Source: Coleophoma eucalyptorum (taxonomy: Eukaryota; Ascomycota; Leotiomycetes; Helotiales; Dermateaceae). From it: DNA of 64,000 nt. This document shows, piece by piece, positions 24,606 to 34,949 of the stretch. The notes beneath the pieces are model-generated. The model did not search any database, was not told the DNA's origin, and was given only the letters and a program-made list of their open reading frames with translations. The DNA lies in the NCBI GenBank assembly GCA_026120035.1, contig JALRME010000012.1:372001-436000 (forward strand), in the 5' to 3' direction. The stretch's first letter is position 1. Every line of letters begins with the position of its first letter. The translations under genes and the position numbers were made by a program.

Positions 24606-25308
24606 AATTGGAAGGCGTAGCATAACGATTACGACTGGACTTCAGCGACATAATTGCTTTTGAGTAGCATGGCATGGCGTTCTTTTTTATCCGGTGGGTT
24701 GAAAATGGGGTTTTTGGAAATATTTATGGAGTCTATATCTGTGTGGTTGGACATGTAATTATGTTGGAGCCTAGATTGTGCATATAGCGAAATACCTACT
24801 AAGTGGAGCTCCCATTTTGGACATGCAGTCCTAATTCCAACGGAATTGAAGCTGTACGAAGTGCCAAGCAGCGATTGGCAAGTTGCATCGGGATTTCACC
24901 CAGATAAAATCTCACGGGCATGTTATCCTTGTATTTTTAGAGGCCTACAGGTCAGCTCGGCTCAGCTCAGCACGGTTTTGGCTCCATGTGGCCGCTTATT
25001 TTACCACGTTATCTGCACAGTCGGTAGAGCGTGGGCGTGGGCGTGCATCCCGCCGTCGCCAACTTTTACCAGTACTCACTTAGTGGTAATCATGCCGCTA
25101 CCCCTATTCACTCTATGAACCCAACCTGCGCATACAAGAAGCACAGGTTCAGACCCCAATCCAATGCAAAGGAACCCTCGGATTTTCAACCCGAGAATAT
25201 TTCCCAAACCAGAAGAAACCCCCCCATCTTCAACACGAGAAAGGGAAACAAAGAAAGAAATAGCAGCCCCAGGAATTCCCCAAGGCAAAAGGCTAAAAAA
25301 ACCCCGCC
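24606..25308. other. Intergenic region, no gene seen
   Basis: About 700 nt with the 3' UTR of the transporter and the promoter of the next gene. A short repeat cagctcggctcagctcagca lies near 24952. No open frame of interest. Confidence 0.5.
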
Positions 25309-26262
25309 ATGGGTAGCATCCACCTAGAAGCAGACGAGGAAGAATCATCACTATCTTCGCAACTGCCCTACTGGCAAATCAACGTCCCGCCTTCGCAGCG
25401 TTCCGCGACGTGCCCGGAATATCTTCTCAATTTAAGCAGCAAAGACGTCGGCATCATCTCGACGCCCGATGCGGCATACCACATCTTTTCCTGGCCCAAG
25501 GTGCGCAGCATCATCGCCTCCAACCGCCTCGATCTCTTCCAACGCAAGCCCTCCCAACTCCGCCGCTACCTCGCCTTCATCCACACCCTCAAGAAACAGT
25601 ATGGCTCCGTCATGAACTTCATGCTTTCCGAGCGTTTGCGCTGGGAGTCCCCCATCCACCCCACGGAGGAATTGGGCGTCGGTCACGAGCGGAAGAGCCC
25701 GTTTGAGAACGTGCAGGACCTGAAAGTCCTGTGGAATGATTGGCCCTATGGCATTGACGACCGGATCGTGCATCTTGTTATTTGGACCAAGTTTGAACTG
25801 CAGGATGATCCCGTGACGGGGGACTTGACCGAGCAGGCGAGGGGCGAGATCCAGCAGTATGTGGATAAGGTGTTTAGTAACAAGGTTGGGGAGGAGAATG
25901 TGAGTTTCCCTTTCTTTTCTTTTTTCTTTTTTTCGGCTTTTATCTCTCTCCTCTTGTGTTCTTCAGGAAGGTTTCCTCCTAACTACTTTTTTCTCTGTTG
26001 CGAATTTTTTTTTTTTTTTTGTTCTATTCTTTCTGCATCGATATCACCTCACCAATTTCCCAACAAGGACCAAAAAAAAAGAACTAGCTGGCTAACTTCT
26101 TCCGTCTCTGTTTCTTGTGAGAAGGTAATCTGGTTCAAGAACTGGAAAAGTCTCAAGTCTGTACATGCCGTGGAGCATTTCCACGTTATGCTTTTCGACC
26201 CTCCGCTGGAGTTTGTAGATGAGATCACCGGTAGTGATGTGCCGCTCAGTCGAAACGCATGA
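25309..26262 (+). CDS. N-acetylglucosamine-induced protein 1 family (DUF3605)
   Basis: Predicted as two exons, 25309-25899 and 26125-26262, giving 242 residues. The start GCCATGG has good context. The protein holds SQLPYWQINVPPSQRSATCP, then WPKVRSIIASNRLDLFQRKP, RLRWESPIHP and NDWPYGIDDRIVHLVIWTKF, a pattern I associate with the fungal DUF3605 family, one member of which was named as induced by N-acetylglucosamine. No enzymatic motif is known to me. The intron (225 nt, very T-rich) is a multiple of three and has no stop, so an unspliced message would give a 317-residue product with a hydrophobic insert. Splicing is favoured because the insert is pyrimidine-rich and joining gives GEEN-VIWFKNW. 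Confidence 0.75.
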   Translation: MGSIHLEADEEESSLSSQLPYWQINVPPSQRSATCPEYLLNLSSKDVGIISTPDAAYHIFSWPKVRSIIASNRLDLFQRKPSQLRRYLAFIHTLKKQYGSVMNFMLSERLRWESPIHPTEELGVGHERKSPFENVQDLKVLWNDWPYGIDDRIVHLVIWTKFELQDDPVTGDLTEQARGEIQQYVDKVFSNKVGEENVSFPFFSFFFFSAFISLLLCSSGRFPPNYFFLCCEFFFFFCSILSASISPHQFPNKDQKKRTSWLTSSVSVSCEKVIWFKNWKSLKSVHAVEHFHVMLFDPPLEFVDEITGSDVPLSRNA

Positions 26263-26725
26263 GGAATGAACGCGCATGCATGAGCGTGTTGGTCAGTTTA
26301 GGTATGGGTGGTAAGCTGGTGTTAGAATGAGCGAAGTATGAGCTTTTGGCGTTGGGGTGTAAGCGCTTCTAGGAAGAATAGATGAAATAGATAGATTAGA
26401 ATGAGAAGTGTATGTCAAACTCTCCGCAGTCACTCGAAAAACAGATTACGGCTGTCCTAGAAGAGATGTTTCTGGGAGGAACTACTTGAAATGGATCTAA
26501 TTCATTCCACAAGAATACCCTCAATAGGTTTATTGCCGACATATAGAAATTCAAGGGATGATTCTTTGTTGCTAAACAATACAGTATAGTGAAACCTTCG
26601 CGGCTACTACACCACCCAAACACCATGCTAAAGAACACATCGCTCAATTTGATATTCCTACGCCAAGTTCCCACAGTCCTAAACCCCATGCCAGTGCCAA
26701 TATATGTCCCTCTTTGCTGCAAAAT
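26263..26725. other. Tail-to-tail spacer, no gene seen
   Basis: About 460 nt between convergent stops of the DUF3605 gene and the Yng2-like gene. It should hold both 3' UTRs. Nothing else is recognised. Confidence 0.5.
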
Positions 26726-27991
26726 CTACCCCTTCTTCACCCCGTTCTTCGTACAAACAGGGCAAATCCATGTTCCCGTAGGTTCTTTGGTCAAGCCAAC
26801 ACAAGACCAATGGAACCACTCAAAAGGGCAACTTTCATTATCGCACGCTACCATGTCGCCATAGCTGACGCTCTGACAAGTACAGTACTTCTTGTCATCG
26901 GCACCTTCATCGTCCTCGAGGTCTCCCAAATCGTCGTCTCCTTCGCCTCTCGTTGGGGACATGGCTTCATCATCATCTTCGCCAGAGCCGGACTCCGGGT
27001 CGCTGAGTTCACTGTCATTTGTTGAGGAAGGGGAATTCTTGTTGCCTGATCGATGTTTGATTCGTCCAAGGTTGGATTTGATGATCTTCTTACGCGCAGC
27101 AACACCTTGTCTATGAGGTGCTACTTTCTTCGTTGTGGCGCCTAACTTCTGAGATGCACGTGGTCCGATGCTGCCCGCTCTTGACGAGGATGGTGTACCT
27201 GGCTTTGGAGTTCCAGGACCTACAGGCGGTCGAGCCAATCCGCTAGAATTGGAGGGAAGTGCTCCAAGACCTCCAATCAATCTCTGGCGTTTGTTGGCAA
27301 CAGCTCCCAGAGACATCTCTCGTGCTCGTTGGTTCATCAGGTGTGCGGCTGCAGGAGTTGTTGGAACAGATGAGCTTGCACCGGGAACCTGGGGGCTCTG
27401 GTTTTGCACCGTTGGAGCCCTCATAGGATGCTGATTAGGATGGCGAGTGTGAACCACAGGTGTGGAATTATTCGCGATGGGGCCCAGCGGTGCCGCGACA
27501 GCACCGGGAACCCGGACTCGGTTTATGGGTGCTGGACCGTTATCATCGAATACAGAAGGGACATCTTCTTTCGGGAACTCCCCTCTATCCTGGAGCTTCT
27601 TAATCTCCTTGTCTAGCTGCAATAGATGCCTGTGGTAAACGTGCTCCATCTTGTCACAAAGTGCAAGCTTCTCTGCTTGTAACTGGAGAGCTTTGCTCAT
27701 ATTCTCGTCAAAAACCTTCTTGAGTTTCTCCTCTTTTGGATTTGGCGTATGGCTGCCATTTTCACGAATCCACTGCTGGATCTGAAGATCGGCTCTAGTG
27801 GCAGTGGAACGAAGCTTTTCCACCATTCTGTCCTTCTCGGTGATTTCATCTTGCATAAACGCGATTTCAGCTGGTAGGTTCGCCACTCTGTTTGTGAACT
27901 CCTCCAAGACTGAACCACAGTCCTGGTGGTCGGTGATAACCATGATCCTTCTATTGGGGACGAAGTCGATGCTTAAATCGTCTCTAGGCAT
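26726..27991 (-). CDS. YNG2: ING-family PHD-finger protein, Yng2-like subunit of NuA4
   Basis: An intronless frame of 421 residues. The N-terminal ING helix bundle is clear ([20 protein letters not shown], then [20 protein letters not shown]) up to about residue 150. A basic, Ser/Pro/Gly-rich linker contains [20 protein letters not shown], and an acidic patch follows ([12 protein letters not shown]). The PHD finger fills residues 370-413 with ligands C370, C372, C383, C388, H394, C397, C410 and C413, and the aromatic WFHW typical of readers of H3K4me3. The start [10 protein letters not shown] fits fungal Yng2 proteins of the NuA4 histone acetyltransferase. Pho23 of the Rpd3 complex is the main alternative. 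The gene is head to head with a histone deacetylase gene. Confidence 0.85.
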   Translation of the reverse strand: MPRDDLSIDFVPNRRIMVITDHQDCGSVLEEFTNRVANLPAEIAFMQDEITEKDRMVEKLRSTATRADLQIQQWIRENGSHTPNPKEEKLKKVFDENMSKALQLQAEKLALCDKMEHVYHRHLLQLDKEIKKLQDRGEFPKEDVPSVFDDNGPAPINRVRVPGAVAAPLGPIANNSTPVVHTRHPNQHPMRAPTVQNQSPQVPGASSSVPTTPAAAHLMNQRAREMSLGAVANKRQRLIGGLGALPSNSSGLARPPVGPGTPKPGTPSSSRAGSIGPRASQKLGATTKKVAPHRQGVAARKKIIKSNLGRIKHRSGNKNSPSSTNDSELSDPESGSGEDDDEAMSPTRGEGDDDLGDLEDDEGADDKKYCTCQSVSYGDMVACDNESCPFEWFHWSCVGLTKEPTGTWICPVCTKNGVKKG

Positions 27992-28710
27992 GATTGTTAA
28001 TGGCGTGGATCTGATGCTGAATAGAATACAGTAACGCCAAAGATGTTGATGCTCAGGTGATCATGAAGGCCGCAAAGTCAGATGCTCACCTCGAAAGATA
28101 TGTTTGCTTCCTGTCAATCACTATATCTATCTCCTAGATGCGATATATGGTTCGAACAGTCAATCGCGCTTCCCGCATTCTCTACGATGGTGGTGATTTG
28201 TAGGAGCGGGAGCGAGAAAGCGAGATCATGAACAAGCATGAAAAGGCGAGGCTGAAGCTGAGGCTGAGAAAAAGATGTCAAGTTTGTAGAGCTAATAATA
28301 GGGCTAAACTGTACAAGGCTAGACTTGACGCCACCACTGCATTCAGGCTGGGCCGCCTCGGGAATCTTGAGCTTAAGTGATGTGAAGAAGTTGAATACAA
28401 AGCATTCAGTGCACAACTCTGTATATCTACTCACCTTGTCGGCCATCGATTCGGATCTTCAATATTCTAGAGACGTTACATCTTCAGCGTCGAGACGACT
28501 CCTACAGTGGAGAACACCACTATTACGAAAACTATTCCATCTTAGTCAAGACTCACCTCGAATGCGCTCATACTGGTGGATCTCTGCAGATTGATTCTTC
28601 AGTTCAAACACAAGGGCATCAAGGACGACAATTGCCGTGATTGCAGCACATCCGACGACGAAGAAACGAGATTGGTCCGGAGATTAGCTTTTCAAACTGC
28701 GACTTTCAGC
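27992..28710. promoter_or_regulatory. Shared promoter region of Yng2-like and Hos2-like genes
   Basis: The two starts are 719 nt apart and face away from each other. The region contains a purine-rich tract (gagcgggagcgagaaagcga near 28204). The plus-strand frame runs open back to 28576, but that part is not deacetylase-like. No separate gene is seen. Confidence 0.55.
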
Positions 28711-30126
28711 ATGGTCATGTCAAACGGAAGCATCGTGCAAGAATATGTGCCCTTGAACCAACAAGGGGACTCGAGCAATGTTGGATATCTACACATGGTC
28801 AAGAAGGAGATTGCGGACAATGGTATTGTCAGACCCAAGGGCTACAACGTGTCCTGGCACGTCAATCCAGAGCTCGAGAAACATCATTTTGGACACTCGC
28901 ATCCAATGAAACCATGGAGACTTACGCTGGCTAAGGGCCTCATCATGTCATACGGCATGCACGCTGCAATGGACACATATCTTTCTCGACGGGCGACCAA
29001 GGAAGAGATGCGAGATTTTCACACTGAAGACTACCTTGACTACTTGAGAACTGCCATACCTGCGCCTCCAGACGATGAAGTTTCCGGTCGCTTCAATCTT
29101 GGTGGTTCTGACTGTCCGATCTTTGAGGGACTCTTTGACTACTGTTCCATGTACTCTGGTGCCTCACTTGATGCAGCACGCAAGCTCTGCAACCATGAAT
29201 CAGATATTGCTGTTAATTGGTCAGGAGGGCTTCACCATGCTAAGAAATCCGAAGCATCAGGGTTCTGCTACGCAAATGATATTGTCCTCGCAATCCTCCA
29301 AATGTTACGCACATTCCCTAGAGTCCTATATATCGACATTGATGTCCATCATGGCGATGGTGTTGAGGAGGCATTTTGGTCCACGGATCGTGTCATGACA
29401 CTTTCATTCCACAAGTATGATGGAATGAATTTCTTCCCTGGTACGGGCGAACTGGAGCGAACTGGACCCGAGACCGAAGGAAACGCCGGAGCACATCATG
29501 CCCTTAACGTGCCTCTCATGGATGGCATAAATGACCAACAATACCAATCGTTGTTTGAAACTATTGTAGGGAAATGCGTTGCGAAGTTTAGACCGGAGGC
29601 AATTGTTCTTCAATGTGGAGCTGATTCATTGGCTGGAGACCGTCTTGGAAGATTCAATCTCCAAGTGCAGGGCCATGGGCAGTGCGTTGCCTTCTGTAAG
29701 AGTCTGAACATTCCCTTGATGCTAGTTGGGGGCGGAGGTTATACACCTCGAAATGTTGCGCGGGCTTGGGCCCATGAAACGAGTATTGCAATCGGCTGTG
29801 AAAAGACACTGAACCCTATCATACCGGAGCACACACCCTATCGCTCGCACTTCCGTCATGACACCATCTTTCCTACGCTGGAACAGATTCTTGGAGAGCC
29901 TCGAGCAAATAAGAACACCAAAAAGAGGCTAGATGAAATTGTCTGCATGATTACGGAGCAACTAAGGTTCTGCGAAACAGCTCCGAGCGTAGCAGGATAC
30001 CATATCCCACCGGATTTGGATGGTCTGAAGGACGAGGTCGAGGAAATGATCAAGGAGGAACAGGGGAACAGTGAGAAGGAGCGCCTCAGGCTAGAAGAAA
30101 GCTTGGGCACTGCGATGGAACTCTGA
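28711..30126 (+). CDS. hosA: Class I histone deacetylase, Hos2/HosA type
   Basis: An intronless frame of 471 residues. The deacetylase domain covers about residues 45-370 with all catalytic parts: the histidine pair H175/H176 (GGLHHAKK), zinc ligands D211 and H213 (DIDVHHGDGV) and D305 (QCGADSL), and Y344 in GGGGYTPRNVAR. The short acidic C-terminus (EEMIKEEQGNSEKERLRLEE) and the region HHFGHSHPMKPWRLTLAKGL fit Hos2/HosA; Rpd3/RpdA proteins of filamentous fungi carry a longer tail. Hos2 is the catalytic part of the Set3 complex and removes acetyl groups from H3/H4 tails. Start options are 28711 and the next in-frame ATG at 28717; the frame extends upstream to 28576 without family similarity. 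It lies head to head with the Yng2-like gene. Confidence 0.92.
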   Translation: MVMSNGSIVQEYVPLNQQGDSSNVGYLHMVKKEIADNGIVRPKGYNVSWHVNPELEKHHFGHSHPMKPWRLTLAKGLIMSYGMHAAMDTYLSRRATKEEMRDFHTEDYLDYLRTAIPAPPDDEVSGRFNLGGSDCPIFEGLFDYCSMYSGASLDAARKLCNHESDIAVNWSGGLHHAKKSEASGFCYANDIVLAILQMLRTFPRVLYIDIDVHHGDGVEEAFWSTDRVMTLSFHKYDGMNFFPGTGELERTGPETEGNAGAHHALNVPLMDGINDQQYQSLFETIVGKCVAKFRPEAIVLQCGADSLAGDRLGRFNLQVQGHGQCVAFCKSLNIPLMLVGGGGYTPRNVARAWAHETSIAIGCEKTLNPIIPEHTPYRSHFRHDTIFPTLEQILGEPRANKNTKKRLDEIVCMITEQLRFCETAPSVAGYHIPPDLDGLKDEVEEMIKEEQGNSEKERLRLEESLGTAMEL

Positions 30127-31594
30127 AGACATTGATTTACACGGCGTTCAACATGGTTGGGGGGTAAAAATTCCAGCGAGGAGTCAAGGATTGCACAGTA
30201 TGGACCGCAGATACCTCAATTGCTAGGAGTAGGGGTACTGTCAGATGTACCATGATATATTCTGGGTGTATAATAGTACTGAGTTAAGTCGGTGCCACGA
30301 GCCATCATCTTGCTAAAGTCGGCTATATGTACGCTCATATTGTGCGGACTTGCGAAGCGAAGATCCGAGAGAGCACAAGACATTGTCATCATCCCGTTGC
30401 TGATATATGAGAGGCACCTGGGTAAGTACTATATTCGAGCAAGGGTTACGCACCGGGAGCCATAGCTCCAACATATCTGTTTTGCATGTATGACAGGGCC
30501 ACTCTCCAATGACTTCGAGACCCAGAATCAAGACAAAACCCCTTGCTATCACGCCAGGCGGCTTGTATCTTCCAAACATAGTCGTACGAGCAGCTCCATG
30601 CGGAGGAGGGATGGAAGCGAGACCTCAGAGCTTCAGAGTTTCAATAGTTCGGCGCGCGCCCCTGAGCTCCATTCCATGTCTCTCGCTTGCGCAGGCCGGG
30701 AGGATTTCAGCTGCAAGGACGGGGGTATCGTCATGTGCTCCAAGGTACGCGCACAGCAAACATCTGGGGCCAAACTCCACCGTCAAATTTCGTTTCTCCT
30801 CTGCCGCGAATCAGCACCCGCAAATGGGCAAAACAATCCTGTTTGTACGTCTCGCTCTGGACAAGCTTCTCCCCAGCGCCGTTGCAGGTACAACTGTTGA
30901 AATCGTGCCCCAATCTCGCCAACGGCCCAACCGCTGCCCTTGATTGGCTGGATTCCCCATCGGACGTAATGATCAGATGTGCAGCTCCGGGATGCTGCAT
31001 CTCTTGGATCTTGAAATCGATGAATCCACGCCCAATTCCTGGCCAGAGCGAGCGGAAAGCGACATGGGCTAATAATACCACTTCCTGTTATGTTGGTAAT
31101 CGTGTCCGGATGTCAGATCCTGCTGCGTGCAGGGCCTGGGTTCTGGGTTTGAAGAGTATTGAAAAGTGTAGTGGGCGGCGTCTGTGGGCGGTTTGAGTAC
31201 TGACTGTACCTTGTTCCAGTGTGAAAAGATCCAATATATCCACACAGGACGTTGTTTATCTGCTCCACCCTTCCTTGTTTTCATTTATGACCTGTAACCT
31301 CTCCCACTCGTCATTCCGCTCTGTTTTTTCTTCTTCAAGCTCTTGAATCTACAGACTTCAACCACACTCGTTTTGTTCCTCTCGACTGCTTTAGACGCAC
31401 TTCACTCTTTCGTGCTCAAAAGACTACCTCTGCTCTATCATCTGCTCGCTACTTCCCCGCAAAACCAGACGGGGAAAAAAACACAAGTATCCCACTCTAC
31501 TACACCTGAGCGCAAGACCTTTGTGAGAGCAGGAAATTCGAGGTCGGGAAAACACAACGTCTGCCTACCTGCCATAGTCGTACACCTGATCAAG
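30127..31594. other. Intergenic region, no gene seen
   Basis: About 1.47 kb. Overlapping frames on both strands (30490-31196 plus, 30731-31081 minus) have no family look and no start context. It probably holds the deacetylase 3' UTR and the promoter and leader of the small membrane protein; the last 300 nt are pyrimidine-rich, as in fungal leaders. Confidence 0.5.
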
Positions 31595-31999
31595 ATGGGA
31601 AGACCAAGACCACAAAAGAAGGCTCCAAAGCCTTCGCCTCTGGCGCAAGTCCAATTTACACGACCGATTTCGGCCGCGCCAGATATGGGCCTGGTTCGAG
31701 ATCCAGAATTCTGGAAGAGATTCTCAGCAGCGGCACACCAAGCGGAGGAGAAGGAGGTCCCACAGTCTGCTGGTAGTCGGGACTCTGACGATGGGTAAGT
31801 AGTCATCCATATCTGAAGATTTAATACATGAGGACTAATTCTGTAATTGTGTCTCAGTGACCATTGGCTTGCTCAGCAACACAGAGAGAAGCGCCGATGT
31901 AGATACATTTGCCTCATCACGACCTTGATTGTGGCTTTACTCATAACTGCTGGCGCAGTTGTGGCATGGTATTTCACCAAGTACCGAAAGCTCAAATAA
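31595..31999 (+). CDS. Small single-pass membrane protein, unrecognised
   Basis: Two exons, 31595-31794 and 31858-31999, give 113 residues. The head is basic (MGRPRPQKKAPKPSP), the middle polar (DPEFWKRFSAAAHQAEEKEV), and residues 84-106 form one hydrophobic segment (ICLITTLIVALLITAGAVVA) flanked by RREKRRCRY-like basic residues and a short basic end (TKYRKLK). There is no signal peptide, so it would be a type II or tail-anchored protein with most of its mass in the cytosol. The frame is joined by gg|t over a 63-nt intron with typical ends. I do not recognise the family; the intact splice model and the clean topology argue it is real. Confidence 0.78.
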
Positions 32000-34949
32000 A
32001 CCAAACCCGGAAAACTGTCTCTGGGAACGAGGGGTTTGATCACCTCTTATTTTTAATGATGCACAAGACTTTATGAATACAAAGGGAAGCTTTGGGAATC
32101 CGCACCAGACGCGATGGTCTGCAATTGTGGAAGCCAAGGATAAGACAAAAGAGATACTTAGAAGGTTTCGGTAGAGAAGAAACTCTGTTTTATATACAGC
32201 ATCACGTATCTTGGGACGATTGAAACAGCACTTGGTTGAGCTTCCAACTAAGGAGAGTTTTGTAGGGATGGCTGGCCAATGGCCATCAGGTTGGAGAAGG
32301 GTTTCGGACATCAGATGTTGTACCAACGGCTAGACCGTGCGGACATCTCAGAATAGACTACTAACCAAAATTGTCTATGGAGATTCGACTGAAAGATTAG
32401 ATATGAGACGATCGGGGTCATTCGGATATGTAGAAAACATACCTTAGCCAACATGATGAAGTTTCTTTCAGAACAATATGGCAATGAGCGTGACAGATCT
32501 CAGCTTCTTGGACAAGTGAAAGAACCACAATGCCTCTGCCTCGTACGTAGTAAGATGGTTGGTTGGGTGTCTGAGACTCGTGAGAAGCATTAACTTCCGA
32601 GTCCTAGTTGTTGCCTACCTTCCATCGTGACCAGTAGCGAAGGGAGTGCTGTATATATGTAGTCGCCTACGAATCAGTATACGGTGGTCGTTCTCCGAGA
32701 ATTGTCCGCAAGAGTCGACTTGATTCGTAATGGCGCACGTATCAATTTGACCTGTTGGAGGCTCAAAAATGTCGTGTTTCTAGCCTTTCCGATGTAGCCT
32801 CACCACGAAGATGTAGTGTTGACGAAAAAGCGCCTCACCACTCCCATCCTCGTAATTCCGACATCATGTGATATATATGCGGCACAGCTGTAAAAGAGCT
32901 AGAAAAAAAGCCATAATATTCGTACCATAACCAAACTTCATGCGGTAGGCTCGCTTTCACGCTCGATATACCGCATACAGGGTTACGGTTTCGGTATATG
33001 TGAATAATTGCGACGTGCAACAAAATGGATGCGAGAAGTACCTGTACATCTCTTGCATCCTCAGTCTTGCCTAACCTTCTTTTCTCCCTCTCCCCCGCTC
33101 ACCAGCCTACAACAGAATGCTCAGCCCTGTGTTTTCTTCTTGAAGAGGCAAGTACTTGAAATGAGTTAGCTGGTTGCCTTGGATCTCCGTGTTCTGTGCC
33201 TCTTGGGTTTGTACTCGTATCTGTATCCTTTATCTATATTGGTATGCAAAAAATCAATAATTGTCTGGTCCCAGAGTAAGACCGAGTTCGCATGTAATGG
33301 TACTAAATCGATGATAAGGACGTTGTGTGGATTGCTAGCCCTCTCTATAGCCGCCGAGGCGATGGCCGAAGGTGGGAATTAAGAAGCCATTCTTGACTTG
33401 GTCGACTCGAAACATTTGAGAAATAGGACTATGGAGGCCAACCTGTCTTGTAGATATGTTTTCCCGATAACTACCGTGAAATACTGTACCAACTGGTGAT
33501 CGCTGATTAAGCATCAATCTAGATGCTAGATTGCTATGTTTTTGTGTTGCGGCGATCTTCTTGTATTTGCCCCCACGTTGCCGGTGTACAGGCTCCTAAA
33601 GGCTCCTGCAACCCTGTTTATGTAGGCTTATGCCATTCTAAACAGACGATCACAAAGCGTTCATGGGTCCAGAAAGCCTTTCACTATCTGGTGGCTGAAT
33701 ATGTTGGGGTCAGCACGAGGAAGCGACGGGGACTTTTCACTTTTTTCTTTTCAATAATGCAGAATTTATGTGCCCGTATCTTCAGCTGAATGCAGTTGGT
33801 AAGATTGCTCTACCTTTTCGTGCTCGTCAGCCCGAGATCACATAAGGTGGCTTTTGCAGCGCACTAACGATTATCTCCCGCCGAAACGTGGCGGGATGGG
33901 CTGAATAGCCTGGATAGTGTCAAGCTGTCCAGCATCAGAAACTGGACGTGTTCAGCGAGAAATCCTTCAATGCAGTATGGCGCATGATCCGTGCCTTTGG
34001 ATACGGCAACTGGCTCCTTGAGGCTGATGATGCGATGGGGCTTTCTATTCGGGACAAATGCCTGGGGACCCACCAGCCCATTCTCCCCGGCAGGTTTATT
34101 TCAAGCCCCTTTTTCTTCTCTGCTGTAACTTGTAACTTGGCAGCTTGACGCCGCTTGACGCCGCGGATGGTGGTATGCCGTGTCCAGTCCAGTACGGGAG
34201 AATGTTCTCCGGACAACACAATTGCAATCGGGCTTTGCACTGACAACCGTCGATGGGAAGCCGATCTCGAGCCCGACACCAATTAAGTCTCTGGAAATCA
34301 TAAGGATCGTCCAGATGGAACACGAGAATTGGCGGGCGGGAATGAAACGGGTGGCAATGATATGGCGAACGAAGCGAATCGCTGTAAATACCGGCATATC
34401 GTGTTGATAGAGGGGATTTGGGTGCAAAAACAACCCAATACTGTAATAGCATCCCAACTTTTACCTTTGGACGAGTCTAAAGGTAGCGACCCATGCCGTC
34501 TTGCCCCCCCCCAGCGACCCCCCCAGCAAGCGACTAGAGCCCCTTTTAGCCACTCTTTCTATATCGGTCTTTCCCGATCAGTGCCATATAATTTCGAAGG
34601 AACGAAGCTCTGTTGTTGCTCTTCTCAGACTACATAAGCTTCGACTGTCCCCGGCCACCTGTCCCCATCCGCTCGTATCTCTCATCTCATCTCTCGAGTC
34701 TGCGTGGTGCCTTTTGTTGTAAGTGCTCAGCTCGCTGACAGCTCCATACAAGCCTTGTGCTTAGCATGGAATTCCCCCGCTGCTGGTGCCAATTACGTAG
34801 CGGGATAGTTGTGCTAACATCTGCATCCAAGGCTATCCTCGCTCAGAATATAGTCGCTCGAGTTTCCCCTCCTCGAACACCTTCATCCCACCACAACTTT
34901 CTTCAAAACTCCCCCCGAATTGTACTCTCAAATCACACAGCAGACCACC
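32000..34949. other. Long intergenic region, no gene seen
   Basis: About 2.95 kb without any protein-like frame; the longest frames (31937-32326 minus, 34096-34457 minus) overlap others and look random. The part nearest 34950 is pyrimidine-rich with runs of C (34502-34525), as in a promoter and leader of a strongly expressed gene. I see no tRNA or transposon. A long non-coding RNA or extended upstream control region for the UGP1 gene is possible but not shown. Confidence 0.45.

Noticed and set aside
30490..31196. Overlapping frames of 136-169 residues between the deacetylase and the small membrane protein
   Set aside because: Three plus frames and one minus frame are open together, a sign of chance; none has a recognisable pattern.
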